Source of the DNA: Gammaproteobacteria bacterium
GTDB lineage: Bacteria > Pseudomonadota > Gammaproteobacteria > Steroidobacterales > Rariloculaceae
Assembly: GCA_017577365.1 (NCBI GenBank)
Contig: PKRJ01000031.1
Location: forward strand, 1-41,595
Length of the DNA stretch: 41,595 nucleotides
Direction: 5' to 3'
Shown here piece after piece: positions 23,025 through 30,030 of this stretch (within the stretch, counting starts at the first letter, position 1; every line of letters begins with the position of its first letter). The notes under the pieces are model-generated. The model had not been told where the DNA came from. It made no database searches and was given only the letters and a program-made list of their open reading frames with translations. Made by a program: the position numbers and the translations under genes.

Positions 23025-23897
23025 ATGCCCCGCGTGCGCACGGCCGTATTCCCCGTCGCCGGCAGAGGAACCCGGTTCCTGCCGGCCACCAAGGCGTCTC
23101 CGAAGGAGATGCTCCCGATCGTCGATAAGCCGCTGATCCAATATGCCGTCGAGGAGGCGCTCGCGGCCGGCGTCGAGAAGCTGGTGTTCGTCACGGGTTC
23201 CTCGAAGCGGTCGATCGAGGATCACTTCGACGTCGACCCCGAGCTCGAGCGGACACTTGCCGAAAGCGGAAAGGAAGACCTGCTCGCGCTCGTGCGGAAT
23301 ATCGTTCCGTCGCACGTGAACTGTATCTACGTTCGCCAGGGCGTGCCGCTCGGCCTGGGTCACGCCGTGCTTTGCGCGAAGCCGGCGGTCGGCAACGAGC
23401 CGTTCTTCGTGCATCTCGCCGACGATCTGATCTACAGCGACGTGCCGTGCCTCAAGCAGATGCACGACGAGTTTCAACAGCACGGCTACAGCGTGCTCGG
23501 CGTCGAAACGGTGCCGCGGGACCAGACGGGGAGCTACGGTATCGTCGGCGTCACGAACGATGCGGACGGACGCCAGCGCATCGAGAAGATCGTCGAGAAG
23601 CCGAAGCCGGAAGAGGCACCGTCGACGCTCGCCGTCGTCGGCCGTTACGTCCTGACGCCGGCCATCTTCGACAAGCTCGAGCGGACGGAGCGCGGCTCCG
23701 GCGGCGAAATCCAGCTGACCGACGGCATTGCCAAGCTGCTCGAGGACGAGCCCGTCTACGTCTATCGCTTCAGCGGCACGCGGTACGACTGCGGCAGCAA
23801 GATCGGGTACCTGCGCGCGACCGTCGAGTACGCGCTCCGCCATCCGGAGCTCGGCGAGAACTTCAGAGCCTATCTCGAGTCCGTCTGGGAGCGTTGA
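23025..23897 (+). CDS. galU: UTP-glucose-1-phosphate uridylyltransferase
   Basis: A 290-residue nucleotidyltransferase that makes UDP-glucose for LPS, capsule and trehalose pathways. The nucleotide-binding motif VFPVAGRGTRFLPATKASPK lies at 8-27, PKEMLPIVDKPLIQYAVEEA next, then VRQGVPLGLGHAVLCAK and the IVEKPKPEEAPS loop; DCGSKIGYLRATVEYALRHP is at the C-terminus. Length is standard. It stands alone between hairpins and may have its own promoter. Downstream a weak GGACGG/CCGTCC stem is at 23960-23975. Confidence 0.96.
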   Translation: MPRVRTAVFPVAGRGTRFLPATKASPKEMLPIVDKPLIQYAVEEALAAGVEKLVFVTGSSKRSIEDHFDVDPELERTLAESGKEDLLALVRNIVPSHVNCIYVRQGVPLGLGHAVLCAKPAVGNEPFFVHLADDLIYSDVPCLKQMHDEFQQHGYSVLGVETVPRDQTGSYGIVGVTNDADGRQRIEKIVEKPKPEEAPSTLAVVGRYVLTPAIFDKLERTERGSGGEIQLTDGIAKLLEDEPVYVYRFSGTRYDCGSKIGYLRATVEYALRHPELGENFRAYLESVWER

Positions 23898-24001
23898 CGC
23901 GCGTCGGCCAGGGCCACGCGCGACGCTCCCCTCCGGGCTGCGGCAGCCGCTCTAGCTTCGGACGGTTCTCCGTCCGCACGGCTCTTTGTCGTGCGTCCCT
24001 T

Positions 24002-24007
24002 TATACT
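24002..24007 (+). promoter_or_regulatory. Candidate -10 box for the LigK-like gene
   Basis: TATACT (5 of 6) with predicted +1 near 24014. No clear -35. It lies 49 bases before the chosen start. Confidence 0.35.
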
Positions 24008-24055
24008 GTCCGCCCGTTCTTGTTCGCGAGCATGGTCCGAGGTGTCGGGCCGTCC

Positions 24056-24772
24056 ATGATGGGAGATTCCGAGTTGAAGAACGTAGCCGTACGCAATATC
24101 GACCGCGCTCCGCTCGAGATCGTCGACGCCCTTGCCGAGCTCGGCGTCGCGACCGTTCACGAAGCGCAGGGCCGAACCGGTCTCATGAATCCTTATATGC
24201 GGCCGATTTACCCCGGCGCGCGTATTGCCGGCACGGCGGTGACCGCGCTGGCGCACCCCGGCGACAACTGGATGCTGCACGTGGCCGTCGAGCTGTGCCG
24301 CCCGGGAGACATCGTCGTCGTTGCGCTGAGTGCTGCGAATACGGACGGCATGTTCGGCGAGCTGCTCGCGACGTCGTACAAGGCGCGAGGCGTCCGCGGC
24401 CTCGTCATCGACGCGGGTTGTCGCGACGTGCGCGAGCTCAAAGAGCTGGGTTTCCCGGTCTGGAGCAAGGCGATCTCGGCGAAAGGCACCGTGAAGGCCA
24501 CGGTGGGTTCCGTCAACATCCCGGTCGTCTGCGCCGGGGCGCTCGTCAATCCGGGCGACGTGATCGTCGCCGACGACGATGGCGTCGTCGTCGTGCCGCG
24601 CAAGAACGCGGCGGCGGTGCTCGACGCGGCGCGCCAGCGCGTCGCGAAAGAGGAGGAGAAGCGGCAGCGTCTCGCCGCCGGCGAGCTGGGCCTCGACATC
24701 TACGGGATGCGGGAGCCGCTCGCGAAGGCCGGTCTCGTCTACGTCGACCGGCTCGAGGATCTCGAGAAGTAA
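24056..24772 (+). CDS. 4-carboxy-4-hydroxy-2-oxoadipate aldolase/oxaloacetate decarboxylase (LigK/GalC type, RraA fold)
   Basis: A 238-residue RraA-fold class II aldolase. The sequence follows LigK-type proteins: VRNIDRAPLEIVDALAELGV, TVHEAQGRTGLMNPYMRPIY, AHPGDNWMLHVAVELCRPGD, the active-site VIDAGCRDVRELKELGFPVW with Arg-Asp, and ADDDGVVVVPRKNA. Family members cleave 4-carboxy-4-hydroxy-2-oxoadipate to pyruvate and oxaloacetate and decarboxylate oxaloacetate. No protocatechuate meta-cleavage genes are nearby, so an orphan or oxaloacetate decarboxylase role is possible. Start is uncertain among ATG 24032, 24056 and 24059; 24056 has GAGGTG 11 bases upstream. Confidence 0.85.
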   Translation: MMGDSELKNVAVRNIDRAPLEIVDALAELGVATVHEAQGRTGLMNPYMRPIYPGARIAGTAVTALAHPGDNWMLHVAVELCRPGDIVVVALSAANTDGMFGELLATSYKARGVRGLVIDAGCRDVRELKELGFPVWSKAISAKGTVKATVGSVNIPVVCAGALVNPGDVIVADDDGVVVVPRKNAAAVLDAARQRVAKEEEKRQRLAAGELGLDIYGMREPLAKAGLVYVDRLEDLEK

Positions 24773-24785
24773 CCCTCCTCAGTGG

Positions 24786-24823
24786 CGTTCTGCGCCCCGC
24801 CCGCTGCGGCGGGGCGCAGAACG
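24786..24823. terminator. Strong 16-bp hairpin between LigK-like gene and tRNA-Asn
   Basis: A perfect 16-bp stem (24786-24801 with 24808-24823) and six-base loop separate the plus-strand aldolase gene from the minus-strand tRNA-Asn. No T-run follows on either side. Likely serves both convergent transcripts. Confidence 0.65.
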
Positions 24824-24966
24824 GCGCGAAGCTCGAGGTCTGTACGAGCCGTCCGCCGGTCGCGGTGGCGTCGAATGACGTGGCAAACCGGATCGCGCTA
24901 TGCCGCGATTTGCGCGGCCACAGCCAGAGCTTGGAGAGGGCGGACGGGTGAGAAGAATCGCGGAGG

Positions 24967-25042
24967 TGGCTCCCCGGGCCGGACTCGAACCAGCGACCAA
25001 TCGGTTAACAGCCGATCGCTCTACCAACTGAGCTACCGGGGA
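24967..25042 (-). tRNA. tRNA-Asn (GTT)
   Basis: A 76-base cloverleaf on the minus strand with encoded CCA. Acceptor TCCCCGG pairs with CCGGGGA; anticodon stem ATCGG/CCGAT encloses loop CTGTTAA, anticodon GTT; T arm is GCTGG TTCGAGT CCGGC. A good promoter lies directly upstream at 25064-25092. No integrase or duplicated 3' end was seen around it. Confidence 0.97.
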
Positions 25043-25063
25043 ACCGGTTTCCAAGCGACGGGC

Positions 25064-25092
25064 ATTCTGCCCCGCGACCGTCGGACAGTCAA
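25064..25092 (-). promoter_or_regulatory. tRNA-Asn promoter
   Basis: On the minus strand TTGACT (5 of 6), exactly 17 bases, CAGAAT (4 of 6). Predicted +1 is about 15 bases before the mature tRNA 5' end. Confidence 0.65.
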
Positions 25093-25334
25093 GCGATTGA
25101 CCGGCAAAAGACTCGCGCCGGCAAGCGCTTATAGCCACTTTTTCACTCGCGTCGTGAAGCGGCTCCAGTCCGCCAGCCGCGACACGTCATTCTCTAGATC
25201 GTCGCCCGTAAGGTCAACACGCTGAACGCCGCGCCGTGACGACGGTCTGATCAGCCGCATCGACGCGTCGCGGTCGCGGCTTGGGCTCCGCGGCCGGCAC
25301 CCGTTAATCTCTACCGTTTCACGAGCCGAATCAG
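25093..25334. other. Intergenic region upstream of uvrB
   Basis: No gene supported. A weak promoter-like pair TTGGGC with 18 bases to TAATCT lies near 25277-25306. No LexA-type CTGT-N8-ACAG box could be found, although uvrB is SOS-controlled in E. coli. Confidence 0.5.
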
Positions 25335-27362
25335 ATGTCCGAGAAACCGTTCCGTCTCGAACGCGCCTACGAGCCGGCCGGCGATCAGCCTGCCGCGATC
25401 AAGGCGCTCGTCGAAGGCCTCGAAGCCGGGCTCGCGCGGCAGACGCTGCTCGGCGTCACGGGCTCCGGCAAGACGTACGTCATGGCGAACGTGATCGCGG
25501 CGGTGCAGCGGCCGACGCTGATTTTGGCGCACAACAAGACGCTCGCCGCGCAGCTCTACGGCGAGATGAGGGAGTTCTTCCCCGACAACGCGGTGGAGTA
25601 TTTCGTTTCGTACTACGACTACTATCAGCCGGAGGCGTACGTCCCGGCGAGCGACACCTACATCGAGAAGGACGCGTCGATCAACGCGCACATCGAGCAG
25701 ATGCGCTTGTCGGCGACCAAGGCGCTGCTCGAGCGGCGGGACGTCATCATCGTCGCGACCGTTTCGTCGATCTACGGCCTCGGCGATCCGCAGGCCTATC
25801 ACTCGATGGTGCTGCACCTCGTGCGCGGCGGGACGATCAGCCAGCGCGACATGCTCCGCCGGCTCGCGGAGCTGCAGTACACGCGCAATCCGCTCGATCT
25901 CGCGCGCGGCACGTTCCGGGTGCGCGGCGATGTCATCGATATCTTCCCGGCGGAGTCGGACCAGGAGGCGGTCCGCGTCGAGCTCTTCGACGACGAGATC
26001 GAGGAGATCAGCCTGTTCGATCCGCTGACCGGCGCGGTATTGCGCAGCGTCCCGCGCGTGACGATCTACCCGAAGACGCACTACGTGACGCCGCGGGAGA
26101 CGCTGCTCGACGCCGTCGAGCAGATACGCGCGGATCTCGCCGTGAGGCTCAAGGAGCTGCGCGACGCGAACAAGCTCGTCGAGGCGCAACGGCTCGAGCA
26201 GCGCACGCGCTTCGACATGGAAATGATTCTCGAGGTCGGCTACTGCAACGGCATCGAGAACTATTCGCGCTATCTATCCGGTCGGCGGCCCGGCGAGCCG
26301 CCGCCGTGTCTGTTCGACTATCTGCCGGCGGACGCGCTGCTTTTCGTCGACGAGAGCCACGTGACGATTCCGCAGCTGGGCGGCATGTACCGCGGCGACC
26401 GATCGAGGAAGGAGACGCTCGTCGAGTACGGTTTCCGACTGCCGTCGGCGCTCGACAACCGCCCGCTGATGTTCGAGGAATACGAAGCGATCGCTCCGCA
26501 GACTATCTTCGTCTCGGCGACGCCCGGCCCGTACGAGACGCGCATCTCGGACCAGATCGTGGAGCTCGTCGTGCGGCCGACGGGGCTCGTCGACCCCGAG
26601 GTCGAAGTGCGGCCCGCGTCGATCCAGGTCGACGACGTGCTCTCGGAGATTCGCGCGCGCGTCGCGGCCGACGAGCGCGTGCTGATCACGACGCTGACCA
26701 AGCGCATGGCAGAGGACTTGACGGACTACCTGCAGGAGCACGGCGTGAGGGTGCGGTACCTGCACTCGGACATCGATACCGTCGAGCGCACCGAGATCAT
26801 CCGCGATCTCAGGCTCGGCGAGTTCGACGTGCTCGTCGGCATCAACCTGCTGCGTGAGGGGCTCGACATGCCGGAGGTCTCGCTCGTCGCGATCTTCGAC
26901 GCCGATAAGGAAGGCTTCCTGCGCTCGGAGGGATCGCTGATCCAAACGATCGGCAGGGCCGCTCGGAACGTGAACGGCAAGGCGATCCTTTACGCGGACC
27001 GCATCACGGGCTCCATGCAGCGCGCGATCGACGAGACGAACCGGCGTCGCGAGAAGCAGATCGCCTATAACAAGGCCCATGGGATCGAGCCGAAGACGAT
27101 CCGCAAGGGCGTGCAGGACATCATGGAAGGCGCGCGCCCTGCGCCGCGCCGACGCACGCGCGAGCGCGAACGCGGCGACCGCCGCGCGGCGCCGCGCGTG
27201 AAGATCAGCCCGCAGGACGTGCTCGCGAAGATCCAGCAGCTCGAGAAGCAGATGTATCGCCATGCGCGCGACCTCGAGTTCGAGGAAGCGGCGAGGCTGC
27301 GCGACGAGATTCAGGAGCTTCGGCGGATCGGCCTCGGTCTCGATACCGAGGCGGTCGGGTGA
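25335..27362 (+). CDS. uvrB: Excinuclease ABC subunit B
   Basis: A 675-residue nucleotide-excision repair helicase-like protein that verifies damage after loading by UvrA and then recruits UvrC. Walker A is GVTGSGKT at 40-47; the damage-probing beta-hairpin is in SYYDYYQPEAYVPASDTYIEK (near 93-113); DESH is near 338; motif VI is in SLIQTIGRAARNVNGKAILY. A basic linker RRRTRERERGDRRAAPR near 600-620 precedes the C-terminal UVR domain, LEKQMYRHARDLEFEEAARLRDEI, which binds UvrC. Length is normal. The ribosome site is weak (GAG at -9). Confidence 0.98.
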   Translation: MSEKPFRLERAYEPAGDQPAAIKALVEGLEAGLARQTLLGVTGSGKTYVMANVIAAVQRPTLILAHNKTLAAQLYGEMREFFPDNAVEYFVSYYDYYQPEAYVPASDTYIEKDASINAHIEQMRLSATKALLERRDVIIVATVSSIYGLGDPQAYHSMVLHLVRGGTISQRDMLRRLAELQYTRNPLDLARGTFRVRGDVIDIFPAESDQEAVRVELFDDEIEEISLFDPLTGAVLRSVPRVTIYPKTHYVTPRETLLDAVEQIRADLAVRLKELRDANKLVEAQRLEQRTRFDMEMILEVGYCNGIENYSRYLSGRRPGEPPPCLFDYLPADALLFVDESHVTIPQLGGMYRGDRSRKETLVEYGFRLPSALDNRPLMFEEYEAIAPQTIFVSATPGPYETRISDQIVELVVRPTGLVDPEVEVRPASIQVDDVLSEIRARVAADERVLITTLTKRMAEDLTDYLQEHGVRVRYLHSDIDTVERTEIIRDLRLGEFDVLVGINLLREGLDMPEVSLVAIFDADKEGFLRSEGSLIQTIGRAARNVNGKAILYADRITGSMQRAIDETNRRREKQIAYNKAHGIEPKTIRKGVQDIMEGARPAPRRRTRERERGDRRAAPRVKISPQDVLAKIQQLEKQMYRHARDLEFEEAARLRDEIQELRRIGLGLDTEAVG

Positions 27363-27425
27363 GCGCGGCGCCCTGCAGCGCGACTCGGCGGGCGCGAGAC
27401 TTTCACCGTCGGTACGGCGAAGGGC

Positions 27426-27455
27426 TTGAGTCTTCACCCCCGAAGTGGGTATCGT
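27426..27455 (+). promoter_or_regulatory. tRNA-Val promoter
   Basis: TTGAGT at 27426-27431 (TTG kept), 18 bases, TATCGT at 27450-27455 (4 of 6). Predicted +1 near 27462, six bases before the mature tRNA. Confidence 0.5.
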
Positions 27456-27467
27456 TGCGCCTCCGAC

Positions 27468-27542
27468 AGGCGCGTAGCTCAGTGGTAGAGCACCACCTTG
27501 ACATGGTGGGGGTCGGTGGTTCGATCCCACTCGCGCCTACCA
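27468..27542 (+). tRNA. tRNA-Val (GAC)
   Basis: A 75-base cloverleaf with encoded CCA. Acceptor AGGCGCG pairs with CGCGCCT; anticodon stem CCACC/GGTGG encloses TTGACAT, anticodon GAC; T arm GGTGG TTCGATC CCACT has one G-U pair. A terminator-like hairpin follows 15 bases later. Confidence 0.97.
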
Positions 27543-27557
27543 GAATTCCAGAGGATG

Positions 27558-27587
27558 CGGCCGCTTCGAGCGGCCGTATTCGTTTCT
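27558..27587 (+). terminator. Rho-independent terminator after tRNA-Val
   Basis: CGGCCGCT pairs with AGCGGCCG around a TCG loop (or a UUCG-containing loop), followed by TATTCGTTTCT. This is one of the few hairpins in the window with a T-rich tail. Confidence 0.7.
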
Positions 27588-27671
27588 GCGGCAACGTAAG
27601 ATCCCGGCGGCGGCCTCGGACTCTCGACTCGCATCGAAAACGTGGCGCCGATACCATTTGACGCCGATGCG

Positions 27672-27708
27672 CGAGGGCCGGACGAGGCGAGTTCGGCCCT
27701 CGTCGTTT
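27672..27708 (+). terminator. Second hairpin with T-rich tail upstream of the FKBP gene
   Basis: CGAGGGCCG (27672-27680) pairs with CGGCCCTCG (27694-27702), then TCGTTT. An alternative helix GACGAGG/CCTCGTC (27681-27687 with 27698-27704) competes with it, so attenuation is possible. No promoter is obvious between this and the FKBP ATG 40 bases on. Confidence 0.45.
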
Positions 27709-27748
27709 CGCGCCGCCGGGGTGACGACGACGAAGGGAGCTCGGGTAG

Positions 27749-28216
27749 ATGAGACGTATTTGTTTGATGCTGAGCGCAGCCATCTGGCTCGCGGCCTGCA
27801 GCGGAGGGAACGACGGCGGCACGGCGCGGAGCGGCGCGATCGCGTTGCCCTCGGGCGAGCTCACCGAGCTGACGGTGATCGACGTCGTCGTCGGGGACGG
27901 CCCGGTCATCCAGAACGGCGATACGGCGATCGTGCACTACACCGGATGGCTATACGACCCGACGGCCGGGAATCGTCGCGGGACGCAATTCGACTCTTCC
28001 CGCGGGGGCGCGCCGTTCACGTTTCAGCCCGGAGCGCGCCGCGTGATTCGCGGCTGGGAAGAAGGCGTGCCGGGGATGAGAGTCGGCGGCCGACGGCTGC
28101 TCTTCATCCCCGCCGAATACGGTTACGGCGAGAGAGGCACACCCGACGGCACCATACCGCCGAATGCCGGCCTCGTGTTCGACGTCGAGCTCGTCGACGT
28201 CATACCGTTACCGTAG
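27749..28216 (+). CDS. FKBP-type peptidyl-prolyl cis-trans isomerase lipoprotein
   Basis: A 155-residue lipoprotein with lipobox LAAC (Cys17) and a single FKBP domain at about 42-155. Core residues are visible: VHYTGWLYD, GTQFDSSRGGAPFTFQPG, VIRGWEEGVPGMRVGGRR, LFIPAEYGYGERG and GLVFDVELVDVI. It should catalyse prolyl isomerisation in the periplasm, as FklB/FkpA-like proteins do, but lacks the N-terminal dimerisation domain of FkpA. AGGGAG ribosome site eleven bases upstream. Together with the parvulin lipoprotein at 385-1203 the window holds two lipid-anchored foldases. Confidence 0.92.
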   Translation: MRRICLMLSAAIWLAACSGGNDGGTARSGAIALPSGELTELTVIDVVVGDGPVIQNGDTAIVHYTGWLYDPTAGNRRGTQFDSSRGGAPFTFQPGARRVIRGWEEGVPGMRVGGRRLLFIPAEYGYGERGTPDGTIPPNAGLVFDVELVDVIPLP

Positions 28217-28253
28217 CTGCTAAACTCGCCGAGGCAAGCGAGCAGGGGGAGTC

Positions 28254-28982
28254 ATGGCGATAGTCGGGCGCTGGCCTCGTGCCATTTTCTACGACTCGAA
28301 AACGACGCTGTTCAACTGGGCCGGCAGCTGGCGCGGTGCGGCGGCCGAGATCCTGAAAAAGTACGGATCGACGGTACCGGAGCAGGAGTTCGTCGAGACC
28401 TGGGTCAAGCACTTCGAGGGGCTCCATCGTCGAGCGGCTTTCTACCGCTACGCCCAGGTCACCGATCTCGTGCGTGAAGCGCTCGTGACGACGTACCGGC
28501 TCCTGAACATCCCGGGGAGCGGCGACGACGTCGAGCACTTCCTGGCGCTGCAGGAGAAAGTCGAGCTGTTCGACGACACCGAGGACGCGCTGACGAACCA
28601 GCAGAATCTCGGCGTGAAGATCCTGATCTACTCGGATGTCGAGACGAAGTACCTCGACATGTACGTCGCGAAGTTCAAGCGGTTCAAGCCGGACTTCGTC
28701 GGCACGACGGAGCAGGCGGGCGTCGCGAAGCCGAATCCGCGGACGTACCGCTGGGTTCTGCAGCGTAACGGCCTCGAGCCCCGCGACGTGCTGTACTGCG
28801 CCGCGCCGATCTTCGACGTTCAAGGGGCGATGTCGGCCGGCATGATCGCCGCGTGGCTGCGGCGTCCCCAGGGACGGCTGTCCGGCGAGACGCACTCGCC
28901 GGGGGATCTGGCTGCGGACTTCGAGGTCGAAAGCCTGCACGATGTCACCCGGATCATCGAGCGGACCCGAGGCGGAGGCTGA
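28254..28982 (+). CDS. HAD superfamily hydrolase, haloacid dehalogenase type II-like
   Basis: A 242-residue HAD protein closest in motif style to L-2-haloacid dehalogenases. Motif I is FYDSKTTLFNW with nucleophile Asp14 and no second Asp, as in dehalogenases (usual form FDAYGTLFD). Ser127 in ILIYSDVE fills motif II, Lys159 in VAKPNPRTY motif III, and YCAAPIFDVQGAMSAGM with Asp188 resembles the dehalogenase motif IV. The S-K-T replacement of the usual residues after the nucleophile is unusual and could change specificity. GGGGGAG ribosome site seven bases upstream. Substrate unknown; it lies 37 bases after the FKBP gene and may be co-transcribed. Confidence 0.82.
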   Translation: MAIVGRWPRAIFYDSKTTLFNWAGSWRGAAAEILKKYGSTVPEQEFVETWVKHFEGLHRRAAFYRYAQVTDLVREALVTTYRLLNIPGSGDDVEHFLALQEKVELFDDTEDALTNQQNLGVKILIYSDVETKYLDMYVAKFKRFKPDFVGTTEQAGVAKPNPRTYRWVLQRNGLEPRDVLYCAAPIFDVQGAMSAGMIAAWLRRPQGRLSGETHSPGDLAADFEVESLHDVTRIIERTRGGG

Positions 28983-29035
28983 GCGCAATCGTCAACCCCC
29001 GAGCAGCCGGGCGCGCGGCCACGCAGGGGCGCCGC

Positions 29036-29064
29036 TTGTCTCGCCCGTCCGGGCTTCGTAAAAT
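29036..29064 (+). promoter_or_regulatory. infC operon promoter
   Basis: TTGTCT at 29036-29041 (4 of 6), exactly 17 bases, TAAAAT at 29059-29064 (5 of 6). Predicted +1 near 29071 gives an infC leader of about 137 bases with several hairpins, including a TGCCCTGA/TCAGGGCA stem (29073-29105 region). Confidence 0.6.
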
Positions 29065-29120
29065 GCTCCACTGCCCTGAAAGCCCGTACATTATGGTCAG
29101 GGCAAGCTCTCAAGAGAGCG

Positions 29121-29140
29121 GCCGTAGGTGAACGCTGCGG
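29121..29140 (+). promoter_or_regulatory. Helix 45-like hairpin in the infC leader
   Basis: CCGTAG (29122-29127) pairs with CTGCGG (29135-29140) around GTGAACG. The text is nearly the conserved rRNA small-subunit 3' hairpin (helix 45, CCGTAGGGGAACCTGCGG in bacteria), with one base changed and one inserted in the loop. IF3, encoded downstream, works on this part of the 30S subunit, so an autoregulatory mimic is possible. This is a new inference, not a known element. Confidence 0.4.
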
Positions 29141-29195
29141 GAGGCGTGCCCTTCCGTCGACACCGCGGCCGCAGTTGTTTTGGCCGAGGGACGTT

Positions 29196-29202
29196 AAGGA
29201 GG
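29196..29202 (+). promoter_or_regulatory. infC: Perfect Shine-Dalgarno fixing an ATA start for infC
   Basis: AAGGAGG is the strongest ribosome-binding site in the window. It is followed after five bases by ATA at 29208-29210, where the IF3 protein is expected to begin. No ATG, GTG or TTG lies at that position. Confidence 0.85.
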
Positions 29203-29207
29203 ACCGT

Positions 29208-29726
29208 ATAGTCCAAAGTAAACGCGTCAGGCGCAACGAGGAGATCGCTGCGCCTAGGGTCCGTGTGATCGGTGTCAACGGGGAACAGGTCGGCATCATG
29301 AGCATTCAGGAAGCGCTCGCCGCTGCCGACAGCGCCGGCTTGGATCTCGTCGAGGTAGCACCGACCGCAGATCCCCCGGTTTGCCGCATCATGGACTACG
29401 GCAAGTTCCTGTTCGAGCAGAACAAGAAGGCCCAGTCCGCACGGCGTAAGCAGAAGCAGACGCAAATCAAGGAGGTCAAGTTCCGTCCGGGGACCGAGGA
29501 GGGCGACTACCAAGTCAAGCTCCGTAATCTGGTCCGCTTCCTGACCCACGGCGACAAGGCGAAGGTCACGTTGCGTTTCCGGGGCCGGGAGCTGGCTCAC
29601 CAAGAGCTCGGCGTGCAACTACTCCAGCGTGTGCAGAAGGATCTCGAGGAATACGGCACCGTCGAGCAGTTTCCGCAGCTCGAGGGCCGGCAGATGGTCA
29701 TGGTGATCGCGCCGCGCAAGCGCTAG
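29208..29726 (+). CDS. infC: Translation initiation factor IF-3 (ATA start)
   Basis: A 172-residue IF-3. The N-terminal domain reads RVRRNEEIAAPRVRVIGVNG, SIQEALAAADSAGLDLVEVAP and CRIMDYGKFLFEQNKK; a basic linker ARRKQKQTQIKEVKFRPGT joins the C-terminal domain with GDKAKVTLRFRGRELAH and QLEGRQMVMVIAPRK. IF-3 checks the start codon-initiator tRNA pairing and keeps 30S and 50S apart. E. coli infC begins at AUU and so is repressed by IF-3 itself; here the codon following the perfect ribosome site is ATA, implying the same self-control. An in-frame start further upstream (29175) lacks a ribosome site. Confidence 0.95.
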   Translation: MVQSKRVRRNEEIAAPRVRVIGVNGEQVGIMSIQEALAAADSAGLDLVEVAPTADPPVCRIMDYGKFLFEQNKKAQSARRKQKQTQIKEVKFRPGTEEGDYQVKLRNLVRFLTHGDKAKVTLRFRGRELAHQELGVQLLQRVQKDLEEYGTVEQFPQLEGRQMVMVIAPRKR

Positions 29727-29822
29727 CGCGTTTCACCGGTCACTAAGTGCCCCGGACGAGTGCCGCGGGCCGCCCGACGGGCCTTGGCGAGGCTGGCTCG
29801 GGCCATAAACGAGGAGAAAGAC

Positions 29823-30020
29823 ATGCCCAAGTTGAAGACCAATCGGGGCGCGGCGAAGCGCTTTCGCCCGAAAGGGAACGGCGGGTTCAAGCGCGCGCAG
29901 TCGTTCTTGAATCACATCCTGACGAAGAAGTCTCCGAAGCGGAAGCGGCAGCTCCGCTCGACCGCCCAGGTCGCGAAGCAGGACGTGCCGGCCGTCCGCA
30001 AGATGCTGCCGTACAGCTAG
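29823..30020 (+). CDS. rpmI: 50S ribosomal protein L35
   Basis: A 65-residue basic protein, PKLKTNRGAAKRFRPKGNGG with KSPKRKRQLRSTAQV and a final DVPAVRKMLPYS, the exact family form. It stands between infC (96 bases upstream) and rplT (ten bases downstream). In E. coli the intergenic leader here binds L20 to repress rpmI-rplT; a comparable fold was not resolved by eye. The ATG at 29823 has GAGGAGAAAGAC as ribosome site; the frame is open further upstream but that part does not match the family. Confidence 0.97.
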   Translation: MPKLKTNRGAAKRFRPKGNGGFKRAQSFLNHILTKKSPKRKRQLRSTAQVAKQDVPAVRKMLPYS

Positions 30021-30030
30021 GAGGCGGACC

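Noticed and set aside
24900..25100. Possible integration site at tRNA-Asn
   Set aside because: No integrase gene and no duplicated tRNA 3' end were found on either side.
25093..25334. LexA box upstream of uvrB
   Set aside because: No CTGT-N8-ACAG or close variant could be found by eye; SOS control cannot be claimed.
29727..29822. L20-binding pseudoknot before rpmI
   Set aside because: Expected from E. coli, but no convincing two-helix match to the 23S L20 site could be traced by eye, so it is not listed as a feature.
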